Source of the DNA: Candidatus Rokuibacteriota bacterium
Lineage (GTDB): Bacteria; Methylomirabilota; Methylomirabilia; Rokubacteriales; CSP1-6
Reading direction: 5' to 3'
DNA length: 42,888 nucleotides
Assembly: GCA_016866775.1 (NCBI GenBank)
Contig: VGLJ01000041.1
Location: forward strand, 1-42,888
The notes below the pieces were generated by a model that made no database searches, was not told the DNA's origin, and saw only the letters and a program-made list of their open reading frames with translations. The translations under genes were made by a program, and so were the position numbers. Shown piece after piece: positions 25,394-32,830 of the stretch (position 1 is its first letter; each line of letters begins with the position of its first letter).

Positions 25394-26629
25394 TCAGCGC
25401 GGCGGCTGAGAGCGGTCCACGGCAGCGCCCCGCAGGATCACCGACGACATCCGGCGCGTGTTGGTGATGTCGTCCAGCGGGTTCGCGTCGAGCACGAGGA
25501 AGTCGGCGCTCTTGCCCGCTTCCAGCGTGCCGGTGTCGGCCAGGCGCAGGAACTCGGCGGAGTTGCGCGTCGCCGCCACGATCACCTGCATCGGCGTCAT
25601 CCCGGCGAGCACCATGTCCAGCATCTCCTCGTGCGGAGCCCACGGACGGTTGCCGTCGGTGCCCAGCGTGATGCGGACGCCGGCCGCGTTCAGCTTCGCG
25701 AGGTTGCGCGCCTGGATGCCGTGGAAGAGCTGCGCGATGGGCCGGTCGGTGTTCGCCGCCTCGAGCTTCGCGAAGTCCTCCGCGGACATGCTCGGCCTGA
25801 GCCAGCTCAGATCCACCTTCACGCCGCGATCCGGGAGGTTGGGGGTGAGGACCAGGCTCGGACGCTCCTTGAACATCGCGATCAGCTCGTCGTCGACGTC
25901 CTTGTCGCGCACCCCGTGCGCGAACGCGTCGAGCCCCGCGCGCATCAGGTGCTTCGCGTCGGCGAGGTCGAAGATGTGCGCGGTGACGCGGAGCCCGCGC
26001 GTGTGCGCCTCGTCGATGATCGCCCCGAAGATCTCGGGCGTCAGCTTCTTGAACTTGCCGTCCCGCGTGTCGACCCAGATCTTGACGACGTCGACCGTGT
26101 GCGACGCCGCTTCCTCCACCGCCTTGCGGCCTTCCGCCTCGTTCGTGACCCAGTACGGCGCGGTCGTGCGCCCGGGCTCGGGCGTCGTGATCCCGCGCCC
26201 GGCGCTGAGGAACCGCGCGGCGCCCGGGATCGTCTGGCCGCGCAGGCCGAGCATCTCGTACTGGTCCGTGCCGAGGCTGAGAACCGCGCTCACGCCGTGG
26301 TAGGCGCGCATCTTCAGATCGCGGACGAGCCCGTCGCGGGTGTTGCTCAGGTGCACGGGCGTGTCGATGACCATCGGCATCACGGTCTTGCCCGCGAGGC
26401 TCACGCGCGTTGCGCCGGCAGGCACGCGTACGTCCGCGGCCGCGCCCGCCAGCGCGATCTTCGCGCCGTCGACGACCACGGTCGCGTTCTCGATCATGCG
26501 CCCGTCGCCGACGATGACCCGCGCGCCTTCGTAGGCCGTGACCGGCTGGGCGGACGCCGGGCTCGCGACCGCGGCGAGGACCGACGCGACGACGAGGACG
26601 GAGAGGGCGACGGGATTCACACGCGGCAT
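25394..26629 (-). CDS. Secreted amidohydrolase-family protein with a broken HxH motif
   Basis: 411 residues. Signal peptide at 1-28 (LSVLVVASVLAAVASPASA then QP). The beta-barrel segment and the barrel core of the amidohydrolase superfamily follow. At the end of strand 1 the family has D-x-H-x-H, with two metal-binding histidines; here the segment is VIDTPVHLSN, so the first histidine is replaced by proline. Later ligands seem to be kept: the lysine in VDVVKIWVD, histidines in VTAHIF and AFAHGV, and the aspartate in ITLGTDGNRP. It may be mononuclear or catalytically altered. Strong ribosome-binding site (AGGGAGG). Substrate unknown; it resembles the imidazolonepropionase-like / prolidase-like group. 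Convergent with the lysA-like gene. Confidence 0.85.
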   Translation of the reverse strand: MPRVNPVALSVLVVASVLAAVASPASAQPVTAYEGARVIVGDGRMIENATVVVDGAKIALAGAAADVRVPAGATRVSLAGKTVMPMVIDTPVHLSNTRDGLVRDLKMRAYHGVSAVLSLGTDQYEMLGLRGQTIPGAARFLSAGRGITTPEPGRTTAPYWVTNEAEGRKAVEEAASHTVDVVKIWVDTRDGKFKKLTPEIFGAIIDEAHTRGLRVTAHIFDLADAKHLMRAGLDAFAHGVRDKDVDDELIAMFKERPSLVLTPNLPDRGVKVDLSWLRPSMSAEDFAKLEAANTDRPIAQLFHGIQARNLAKLNAAGVRITLGTDGNRPWAPHEEMLDMVLAGMTPMQVIVAATRNSAEFLRLADTGTLEAGKSADFLVLDANPLDDITNTRRMSSVILRGAAVDRSQPPR

Positions 26630-26804
26630 CGAGACCTCCCTTCAGATGGCGCGACACACGAAGTCGGGGAAGTAGGCGATCAACTGGTCGACGACCTCTC
26701 GGGGGCTGTACCGCGGGTTACGGCACGGGTCGCGCACGAACCCGCGGGCCGACGAACGAGTGGAACCGGTGAGGCGCATCGCGTGCGCGAGGCTCATCGG
26801 CCGC

Positions 26805-27512
26805 TCATTTTCCATATCGGCGCTCGTTGGACGTACCACCGGGGCCCCGCTTTGCGAATCTGCCGGTGGCATGGCCTGCCAGAAATGCCGCGTAGACCTC
26901 ACGAACCTCGCGGACGCGGTTGCGGTGTGTGCGCCGCGCGAGAGACACGAGCAGGGCTGTCGTGGTTCCTACGCAGACCAGAGCCGCCGCGACTCCAGCG
27001 GTCCTTGAAAACGCCTGCGCCGCATGGGAACTCCATGTCAGACCGGTGCAGAGCCATACCACGGCCGCCCCCACGAGATTTTGCCGAAACCTCATGAGGT
27101 CATTCTGTCGTTGTATCTCGCGCGCAGTCACTGGCATGTGCTCACGGACCATGGTGCGACACAGATAGAAGCGACTTTCGCCATCGACGGTAGCCGGGCC
27201 GTACGTGGACGTGACCGCCAGACCAACTTGTTCATCGCACCCCTGGGGAAAGATCTCGCGGCGAGGGTCGCCGAGGGCAAGCAACTGTTGTAGCCGTTCG
27301 GCGAGGGGCCCCGACAGGCCGGATACGAGTACACCGAGCACGTAGGCAGCAGCCAGGAGAACGAGGCCGCTCCAGAGGTCGACCTTGAAGGTGACGAACA
27401 GCCTGTTGAGAGGAGTCCCCAGCACGAGGACGTAGACGCCGACTCCCGTCACGATCCCCGGGAAGAGATAGACGAGAAAGTCCGTTAGCGAGAAGCGGCT
27501 CAATGCGCCCAT
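26805..27512 (-). CDS. Hypothetical membrane protein
   Basis: 235 residues, not recognised. Two hydrophobic hairpins are visible: residues about 10-30 (DFLVYLFPGIVTGVGVYVLVLG) with 45-65, and a second pair around 147-190 (LVGAAVVWLCTGLTWSS and [21 protein letters not shown]). They flank a soluble part of about 80 residues containing CDEQVGLAVTSTYGP and several charged residues, which looks cytoplasmic. The C-terminus is Arg-rich. The ATG at 27510-27512 has GGGAG just upstream. Codon use seems less GC-biased than in neighbours, consistent with transferred DNA, but I have not measured this. No partner gene explains its role. Confidence 0.65.
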   Translation of the reverse strand: MGALSRFSLTDFLVYLFPGIVTGVGVYVLVLGTPLNRLFVTFKVDLWSGLVLLAAAYVLGVLVSGLSGPLAERLQQLLALGDPRREIFPQGCDEQVGLAVTSTYGPATVDGESRFYLCRTMVREHMPVTAREIQRQNDLMRFRQNLVGAAVVWLCTGLTWSSHAAQAFSRTAGVAAALVCVGTTTALLVSLARRTHRNRVREVREVYAAFLAGHATGRFAKRGPGGTSNERRYGK

Positions 27513-27607
27513 CCCACTCCCAGAAGCCTCAGGTGCTCACAGAACCCGTTCCGGCGCTGATCTGCGAGGCCGCAGCCCAACGGCAAGGAGAGCTCGCAAC
27601 GGGCGAT

Positions 27608-28417
27608 TTACCTCTCCACGCCCCACGCGATCGCGTTCCGCAGCAGCGTGACGAACGCCTCGGTCTCCCACGAGCCGCGAAACGTGAGGGGCGTCGTGTC
27701 CGTGGGATCGATGGCCCGCGCCGAGCGAATCGCCGGATTGTGGCAGTGGCCGAGCGTGAAGTACGCGACGCCGCCGCGGCCGACGTCACGCGTGTACCCA
27801 AGGACGCGCGTCTTGCCGTCGGGTCGACGCGACGTGTCCTTCTCGTACAGCGGGCCGATGGCTGGTGAGGTCGCCCCGGGTCCGTAGTCGGAGGTCAACA
27901 GAACTCGCGTCGAGCCCGGATCCTGAAGCTCGATGAAGTAGGGTTCGTCCTCGACGTCGAACGAGGTGCCGAGCCCGCGCGTCAGCGGCGAATCGCTTCG
28001 TTCCACGTCCACCCGAATCTTCTGGATCGGAGGATGCGTGAGGAAGTAGCTTCCGAGGAGCGCGTGGTGCTCGGTCTTGACCGTGCGGCGTTGTCGTGAG
28101 CCTTCGACACGTTCAGCCCGCCCGCCGCTGGTGCCGTGCAAAGCCAACCAGCGCCCGCCGGCTTCCAGCCAACTCTTGATCAGGCGGCACTGCTCGGCAT
28201 CGGGATACGGACCCGCCACGTACGTGATCAGCAACCGACTGAGCGGCAACCACTTCGCGACGTCCGCGAAGTCGTTGGCGACAGATGTCGGGGCATCCTG
28301 CCTTGCCAACAGGCCGAGGAGCCGGAGGCGGGCGTAGTCATGGTCGTGCCCCGCGCTCGATCCGGGCGGAAACCCTCCGACGACGAGATGAGTGCGATCG
28401 GACTTCGTGTCTGTCAT
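27608..28417 (-). CDS. ThuA-like domain protein (trehalose-utilisation family)
   Basis: 269 residues. The glutamine-amidotransferase-like ThuA fold is suggested by LLITYVAGPYPDAEQCRLIKSWLEAGGRWLALHGTSGG (about 61-98), then DEPYFIELQDP, and near the end GGVAYFTLGHCHNP and ETEAFVTLLRNAIAWGVER. These correspond to the conserved LHG, DEPY and YFTLGH blocks of the family. ThuA proteins occur with sugar catabolism (trehalose oxidation to 3-ketotrehalose derivatives), but most members have no known role and nothing nearby points to one. ATG at 28415-28417 with GAGGTGAT at good spacing. It stands alone in a looser gene region. Confidence 0.8.
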   Translation of the reverse strand: MTDTKSDRTHLVVGGFPPGSSAGHDHDYARLRLLGLLARQDAPTSVANDFADVAKWLPLSRLLITYVAGPYPDAEQCRLIKSWLEAGGRWLALHGTSGGRAERVEGSRQRRTVKTEHHALLGSYFLTHPPIQKIRVDVERSDSPLTRGLGTSFDVEDEPYFIELQDPGSTRVLLTSDYGPGATSPAIGPLYEKDTSRRPDGKTRVLGYTRDVGRGGVAYFTLGHCHNPAIRSARAIDPTDTTPLTFRGSWETEAFVTLLRNAIAWGVER

Positions 28418-28540
28418 CGGATCACCTCGCGCGTGGAATGACGGCCGTGCGGCTCAGTGAGCCGCCCGTCTCATGCGACAACGCATCATACGCGTGAGCT
28501 GTCCTTCATGACGTCCAACGGTGTTGTTGGGCGGCGGCAG

Positions 28541-28911
28541 CTACCATCGCCACCACTTCCAATGCATGAAGGCGACGGCCGCCAGCAAGTCGGGCGTGTC
28601 CCGGCCCGGCTCGACCTTGAAGCCCCAGAACCTCGTCGTCGGGCCGACCAAGCCGACGAGTTTTCGCTGCTCGCCGACCGTGCCCGTCAGCGGCTGCCAC
28701 CAATAGAACGGGGTGTCGGAGACCCAAACCGCGGCCCCGTCTCGGCGCATTGCGAACCGCAGGCCGCGCGGGATGCCTTCCGGACGAATGACGCCCGCTC
28801 GGAGCCGTCGGCGTCGAATACTTTCGTCGCTCCGAAGCGTGGCCGTAGGCGCAGGATCAACACCCCGGGTCTCTCGTCACTGACCTCTTCGTCCCGCAGG
28901 CGGGCGCCGGA
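28541..28911 (-). pseudogene. Frameshifted hypothetical gene
   Basis: Two overlapping frames read like one protein. From 28911 the first frame gives GVLILRLRPRFGATKVFDADGSER. At about 28795 the other frame takes over with GVIRPEGIPRGLRFAM, then RRDGAAVWVSDTPFYWWQPL, and ends FMHWKWWRW at the TAG (28541-28543). Joining them needs one extra G in the run at 28794-28796. Possible starts are the GTG at 28861-28863 or an upstream codon before the TGA at 28912. The pattern (D-x-D-G then a second repeat of short strands) is faintly like scramblase/LURP-type beta-barrel proteins, but I do not claim the family. It follows the anti-sigma gene by 57 nt on the same strand. Confidence 0.5.
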
Positions 28912-28968
28912 TCAGCGAGACCCATGGCGTGTCGCCGAAACCTCAGCCGCGCCCTCACGCAGACGCGT

Positions 28969-29670
28969 TCAGTACGCGGAAAGAGGCTCCGTGGCGACGC
29001 GCAGGCGCTTGAAGTACTCCTTGAACGTCTCCATCTCCGCGTCGGAGACGCGGTCGGAGACGATCAGGCAGGCGACGTCGCCTTGCCGCCACAGCCACGC
29101 GGCGAAGCCGCTGTCGCGGACGAGCGCGGGGCGCCAGCGATCGACCTGCACGCGCTGGCGATCGGGTACGGCGACACCGGTGGCGGGCACGGCGACGTAG
29201 CTCACGAGATGTCCGTCCGTGTCGCGGTAGTGGATCGCGATGCCGCGCCGGCGGTCGACGTAGATGGGCTCGGCGGCCACGAGCGTGAGCTGGTCGTCAC
29301 CGATGAACGTGCGGGTCATCGAAACGCCCGTCTCGCGCGACAGCTCCGGCAGCGTCGCGGGCGCAACCTCGCCGCGCCGCGCGCCCCACATGACCACGCG
29401 CGTGTGCTCGCTCACCACCGCGCGCACCAGCCGCTCCGTGGGATCGGCCGGTACGAGCCGCGGGAGCACCGGGACGAAGAACAGGATGAGAACCAGGGCG
29501 GTCGCGGCCGCCGCCAGCGTCGGCACGAGCCACGGCAGCCGCGGCGTACGCGCGGGAATGGCGGCACGGATGGCGCGCGCCAGGTGCGGCGGTGCGGCGT
29601 GCCGCGGCAGCTCCGACGCCAGGCGCCGGCCGAGCTCTTCGTCCGAAAGGTCGTCGTACCGTCCGGTCAT
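28969..29670 (-). CDS. Putative anti-sigma factor, single-pass membrane protein
   Basis: 233 residues. A cytoplasmic N-terminal part of about 45 residues (DDLSDEELGRRLASELPRH) precedes one membrane helix (WLVPTLAAAATALVLILFFVPVL, about 47-69) and an outer domain of about 160 residues with several beta-like strands. There is no zinc-binding HxxxCxxC motif, so it is not a ZAS-type anti-sigma by motif. The call rests on its overlap with the ECF sigma gene (ATGA after repair of the shift) and on its topology. The outer domain presumably senses an envelope signal. Confidence 0.72.
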   Translation of the reverse strand: MTGRYDDLSDEELGRRLASELPRHAAPPHLARAIRAAIPARTPRLPWLVPTLAAAATALVLILFFVPVLPRLVPADPTERLVRAVVSEHTRVVMWGARRGEVAPATLPELSRETGVSMTRTFIGDDQLTLVAAEPIYVDRRRGIAIHYRDTDGHLVSYVAVPATGVAVPDRQRVQVDRWRPALVRDSGFAAWLWRQGDVACLIVSDRVSDAEMETFKEYFKRLRVATEPLSAY

Positions 29671-30184
29671 TTCGTGTCGTAGTCGCCCAGCAGTGTGCGC
29701 AAGCTGCTTCTTCGCCTCGGAAGATCCTCGACTTGACGGTGCCGACCGGGCAGGACATCACCCGGGCGACCTCTTCGAGCGGCAGGCCTTCGACCTCAGC
29801 CAGCAGCAGCACCGTCCGGAAGTCCTCCGGCAGTCTTCGCATCGCCCGCTCGAGATCCGTGTGCGTCTCGGTGGCCACACCGTCTTCGTCGGGCGCGTCG
29901 TGGAACATGGGCACGTCCCAGTCCGGGACGCCGTCCTCGGCCACCGCGGCCTCGCGGTCGCGGATGCGGTAGAACGTGAAGAACGTGTTCCTCAGGATCT
30001 GAAACAGCCACGCCCGGAGGTGGGTTCCCGGCTGGAACCGGTGGGAGAACCGGAACGCGCGGAGGTACGTCTCCTGGACCAGGTCGTCGGCCTCGGCCGT
30101 GCTGCGCGTGAGGTACAGGGCAAAGTTGTAGAGCGCATCGAGATGGGCCAGCGCGTCGCGTTCGAAGTCGGAGTCGGCGCCCAT
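29667..30184 (-). CDS. ECF sigma factor, with an apparent 1-nt frameshift near the C-terminus
   Basis: Region 2 is clear: LYNFALYLTRSTAEADDLVQETYLRAF and LRAWLFQILRNTFFTFYR. Region 4 follows: AMRRLPEDFRTVLLLAEVEGLPLEEVARVM and CPVGTVKSRIFRG, the DNA-recognition helix. After FRG (about 29714-29718) the frame departs: as written it runs on through the anti-sigma gene to 29297, whereas a single added G would give RRSSLRTLLGDYDTK and a TGA at 29667-29669 overlapping the anti-sigma ATG. With that correction the protein is 172 residues, normal for the family. ATG at 30182-30184 overlaps the folK stop by 1 nt. The shift may be a sequencing error, since both functional regions are intact. Confidence 0.8.
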
Positions 30185-30732
30185 CAGTCGCGCAGCCACT
30201 CCTCGCGATAGTCGGCCGCCTCCACCACGTGGTCGTCCTCCACCTCGGCGAGCATCTCGCGCACGGTGCGATACACCGTCGGATGCCGCAGATCGGGCGC
30301 GATCTCCGAGAGCGGGCGTAGCACGAACGCGCGCTCGTGCAGGAGCAGGTGCGGGACGTGGAGCTCGTCGGGAACGCTGATCACGCGGTCGCCGTAGAAC
30401 AGGATGTCGATGTCGACGGTGCGCGGGCTGAAGCGCTGCGCTTCCGGCGTGCCGCCGGGCCGCGCGCGTCCGAGCGCGTCTTCGACCGCGTGCAGCCGGT
30501 CGAGGAGCGCGCGCGGCGTGAGCTCGGTCTCCACGGCGATCGCACAGTTGAGATGCCACGTGCGCTCGCCGCTCGTGCGCCCCGTCTCGGTCTCCCACGG
30601 CTCGGTCTCGTAGAGGCGCGACACCGAGACCACGCGGATCTCGTCGTTCTCGCGCAGGCGATGGATCGCCGCGCGCAGCATGGCGACGCGGTCGCCGACG
30701 TTCGATCCGAGCCCGAGATAGACGCGGTCCAC
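30184..30732 (-). CDS. folK: 2-amino-4-hydroxy-6-hydroxymethyldihydropteridine pyrophosphokinase
   Basis: 182 residues from a GTG at 30730-30732 overlapping the folB stop by one base. The enzyme transfers pyrophosphate from ATP to 6-hydroxymethyl-dihydropterin in folate synthesis. VYLGLGSNVGDRVAML is the family start; RTVDIDILFYGD carries the metal-binding aspartates; and PHLLLHERAFVLRPLSEIAPD is the closing signature. Length is normal. It lies in the order folB-folK, the usual folate pair, and is then followed by the sigma factor. Confidence 0.93.
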   Translation of the reverse strand: MDRVYLGLGSNVGDRVAMLRAAIHRLRENDEIRVVSVSRLYETEPWETETGRTSGERTWHLNCAIAVETELTPRALLDRLHAVEDALGRARPGGTPEAQRFSPRTVDIDILFYGDRVISVPDELHVPHLLLHERAFVLRPLSEIAPDLRHPTVYRTVREMLAEVEDDHVVEAADYREEWLRD

Positions 30733-31088
30733 TACCGCCTCCGTGTCAGCTCCACGCCCGGCGTGCCCACGAGCCCGTCGAGCGGGGCCGTCATCTTGCG
30801 CACGCGGACGCGCACCTCGCGCGCCGGGAACTCGCGCAGCAGCGACTCGGCGATCATCCCGGCCAGGCGCTCGATCAGGTTCACGCGCGGGCCCGTGCCG
30901 ATCTCGACCACGCGCTTCGCCACCGCGCCGTAATCGATCGCGGCGCCGAGATCGTCGGAGATGGCGGCGGCCGTGAGATCGGCGCTGAGGACGACGTCCA
31001 CCGAGAACCACGCCCCCACGGACTCCTCGGCCTTCGTCACCCCATGGCGGCCAAAGAACCGCACGTCGTCGAGCGTGAGCTTGTCCAC
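30732..31088 (-). CDS. folB: Dihydroneopterin aldolase
   Basis: 118 residues, from a GTG at 31086-31088. It cleaves dihydroneopterin to 6-hydroxymethyl-dihydropterin and glycolaldehyde. Start LTLDDVRFFGRHGVTKAEESVGAWFSVDV contains the family FxGxHG core and the conserved glutamate-rich turn; IDYGAVAKRVVEI and VNLIERLAGMIAESLL supply the substrate loop with its glutamate. It begins 9 nt after dapB. Full length. Confidence 0.92.
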   Translation of the reverse strand: MDKLTLDDVRFFGRHGVTKAEESVGAWFSVDVVLSADLTAAAISDDLGAAIDYGAVAKRVVEIGTGPRVNLIERLAGMIAESLLREFPAREVRVRVRKMTAPLDGLVGTPGVELTRRR

Positions 31089-31097
31089 CGCCAGCGA

Positions 31098-31898
31098 TCA
31101 GAGGCCGAGCACGTCCTGCATCGAATAGAGGCCGGGGCCGCGTCCCGTGATCCAGCGGGCGGCGCGCAGGGCGCCGCGGGCGAAGGTGTCGCGGCTGTGC
31201 GCGCGATGCGTGAGCTCGAGGCGCTCGCCGAGGGTGCCGAACGAGACGGTGTGCTCGCCGACGACGTCGCCCGACCGCAGCGACATCACGCCGATCTCCT
31301 TCGAGGTGCGCTCGCCGGTCATGCCCTGGCGCCCGTACACGCCGACCTTGCCGAGGTCGCGCCCGAGCGCTTCGGCCACGACCTCGGCCATGCGGAGCGC
31401 GGTCCCGCTCGGCGCGTCCTTCTTGAACCGATGGTGGATTTCCGTGATCTCGACGTCGTAGTCGTCGCCGAGCGCCCGCGCGACGAGCGCCAGCGCCTGG
31501 TACGCGACGGTGACGGCCACCGACATGTTCGGGGCCATCATGATCGCCGCCCGCCGGCCGAGCTCGGCGATGTGCTCGCGCTGCGCCGGCGTGAACCCCG
31601 TCGTGCCGATCACCGCGCGCGCGCCCACCTCCGCCACCAGCTCCAGGTGCGCGAGCGTCGCCTCGGGCACGGAGAACTCGATGAGGACGCGGTCCTTCGT
31701 GATGACGGCGCGGGGATCGCTCGTGATGGACACGCCCAGCTTCCCGATGCCGGCGGTCTCGCCCGCATCGGCGCCGAGGGCCGCGTGACCGACGGCCTCC
31801 AGCGCGGCGGCGACCTTGAGGTCGGCGTCGCCCTGCAGGCACGCCACGATGCGCGCGCCCATCCGGCCCGCGGCGCCGGCGACGACGACATCGGTCAT
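31098..31898 (-). CDS. dapB: 4-hydroxy-tetrahydrodipicolinate reductase
   Basis: 266 residues. It reduces the DapA product with NAD(P)H in the lysine / meso-DAP pathway. The dinucleotide motif VAGAAGRMGARI is at residues 5-16. VIGTTGF, and EIHHRFKKDAPSGTALRMAEV with the catalytic histidine/lysine pair, are all present. GDVVGEHTVSFG is the family C-terminal block. It starts 4 nt after dapA. Intact and of normal length. Confidence 0.94.
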   Translation of the reverse strand: MTDVVVAGAAGRMGARIVACLQGDADLKVAAALEAVGHAALGADAGETAGIGKLGVSITSDPRAVITKDRVLIEFSVPEATLAHLELVAEVGARAVIGTTGFTPAQREHIAELGRRAAIMMAPNMSVAVTVAYQALALVARALGDDYDVEITEIHHRFKKDAPSGTALRMAEVVAEALGRDLGKVGVYGRQGMTGERTSKEIGVMSLRSGDVVGEHTVSFGTLGERLELTHRAHSRDTFARGALRAARWITGRGPGLYSMQDVLGL

Positions 31899-31902
31899 GG
31901 GA

Positions 31903-32793
31903 CTACTTCTTCACGAGACCGTAGCTCGTGAGGATGGCGCGCAGCTTCTCGCGGTTGGCGTCGCCCATGCGGCACATCGGCAGCCGGAACTCGGGCTCGA
32001 TCATGCCGGCCATCGCCATCGCTTCCTTGATCGGGATCGGATTCGTCTCGAGGAACGCCGCGCGGGCGAGCGGGAACAGCTTGTAATGCTGGTCGCGCGC
32101 GCGCTTCCAGTCGCCGTCGAGCGCCGCGTGCACCATCTCCGACGTCTCGCGCGGAACGATGTTCGCGATGACGGAGATGACGCCGCGCCCGCCGATCGCG
32201 AGCAGCGGGAGCGTGACGTTGTCGTCCCCCGACAGCACTCTGAAGTCGGGGCCGCACGCGAGGATCACCTGGCTCATCTGGTCGAGCGAGCCCGAGGCTT
32301 CCTTCACGCCGACGATGTTCGCGCAGTCGCGCGCGAGCCGCTCCATGGTCGGCGTCTCGATGTTCACCGCGGTCCGGCCCTGGATGTTGTACACGATGAC
32401 GGGCAGCGACGTCGCCTCGGCCACCGCGCGGAAGTGGCGGTAGAGGCCTTCCTGCGTCGGCTTGTTGTAGTACGGGTTGACGACGAGCGCGCCCTTCGCG
32501 CCCGCCCTCTCCGCGTGCTTCGTGAGCGCGATCGCCTCGGCCGTGGAGTTCGAGCCCGTGCCCGCGATGATCGGGATCCGGCCCGCCGCGGCCGCGATCG
32601 TGAGCTCCACCATGTGGTGGTGCTCGTCGTGGCTGAGCGTCGGCGACTCGCCCGTCGTGCCGCACGGGACGATGGCGTCCGTGCCGTGGCTGGCGTGGAG
32701 CTCGACGAGCTCCTTCACCTTGGGCTCGTCGATCTTGCCGTTGCGGAAGGGGGTCACCATCGCGACGATCGAGCCCTGGAAAGTCGCCTTCAT
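31903..32793 (-). CDS. dapA: 4-hydroxy-tetrahydrodipicolinate synthase
   Basis: 296 residues from the ATG at 32791-32793; an earlier in-frame codon at 32823 would overlap the -10 box. It condenses pyruvate and aspartate semialdehyde. The CGTTGESPTLS motif is at residues 40-50, the catalytic tyrosine in VIVYNIQGRT (most DapA have YNVPGRT, so the Gln is a small oddity), and the Schiff-base lysine in VGVKEASG. GSGxNNT-type substrate loops look normal. It opens the dapA-dapB pair, 37 nt after the lipoprotein gene, with a perfect TATAAT upstream. Confidence 0.95.
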   Translation of the reverse strand: MKATFQGSIVAMVTPFRNGKIDEPKVKELVELHASHGTDAIVPCGTTGESPTLSHDEHHHMVELTIAAAAGRIPIIAGTGSNSTAEAIALTKHAERAGAKGALVVNPYYNKPTQEGLYRHFRAVAEATSLPVIVYNIQGRTAVNIETPTMERLARDCANIVGVKEASGSLDQMSQVILACGPDFRVLSGDDNVTLPLLAIGGRGVISVIANIVPRETSEMVHAALDGDWKRARDQHYKLFPLARAAFLETNPIPIKEAMAMAGMIEPEFRLPMCRMGDANREKLRAILTSYGLVKK

Positions 32794-32822
32794 GGCCTCG
32801 TCTCCCCGAAGGAATTTCGGCA

Positions 32823-32828
32823 ATTATA
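32823..32828 (-). promoter_or_regulatory. TATAAT -10 element upstream of dapA
   Basis: A consensus TATAAT on the minus strand lies between the lipoprotein stop (32831) and the dapA start, giving a leader of about 23 nt that includes GGGGAG. No -35 is seen. It suggests dapA-dapB-fol can be transcribed separately from the upstream genes. Confidence 0.45.
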
Positions 32829-32830
32829 CG

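Noticed and set aside
26642-26902. An 86-codon minus-strand frame after the unknown membrane protein
   Set aside because: It overlaps the 3' end of a better gene, has no good ribosome-binding site, and its sequence (Arg/Ser/Pro rich) looks like random GC-rich translation.
28424-28540. attC-like integron site (GTCCAAC followed by GTTGGGC near 28513-28532)
   Set aside because: The two core-like heptamers are only 6 nt apart, far shorter than any attC, and no integrase or cassette array is present.
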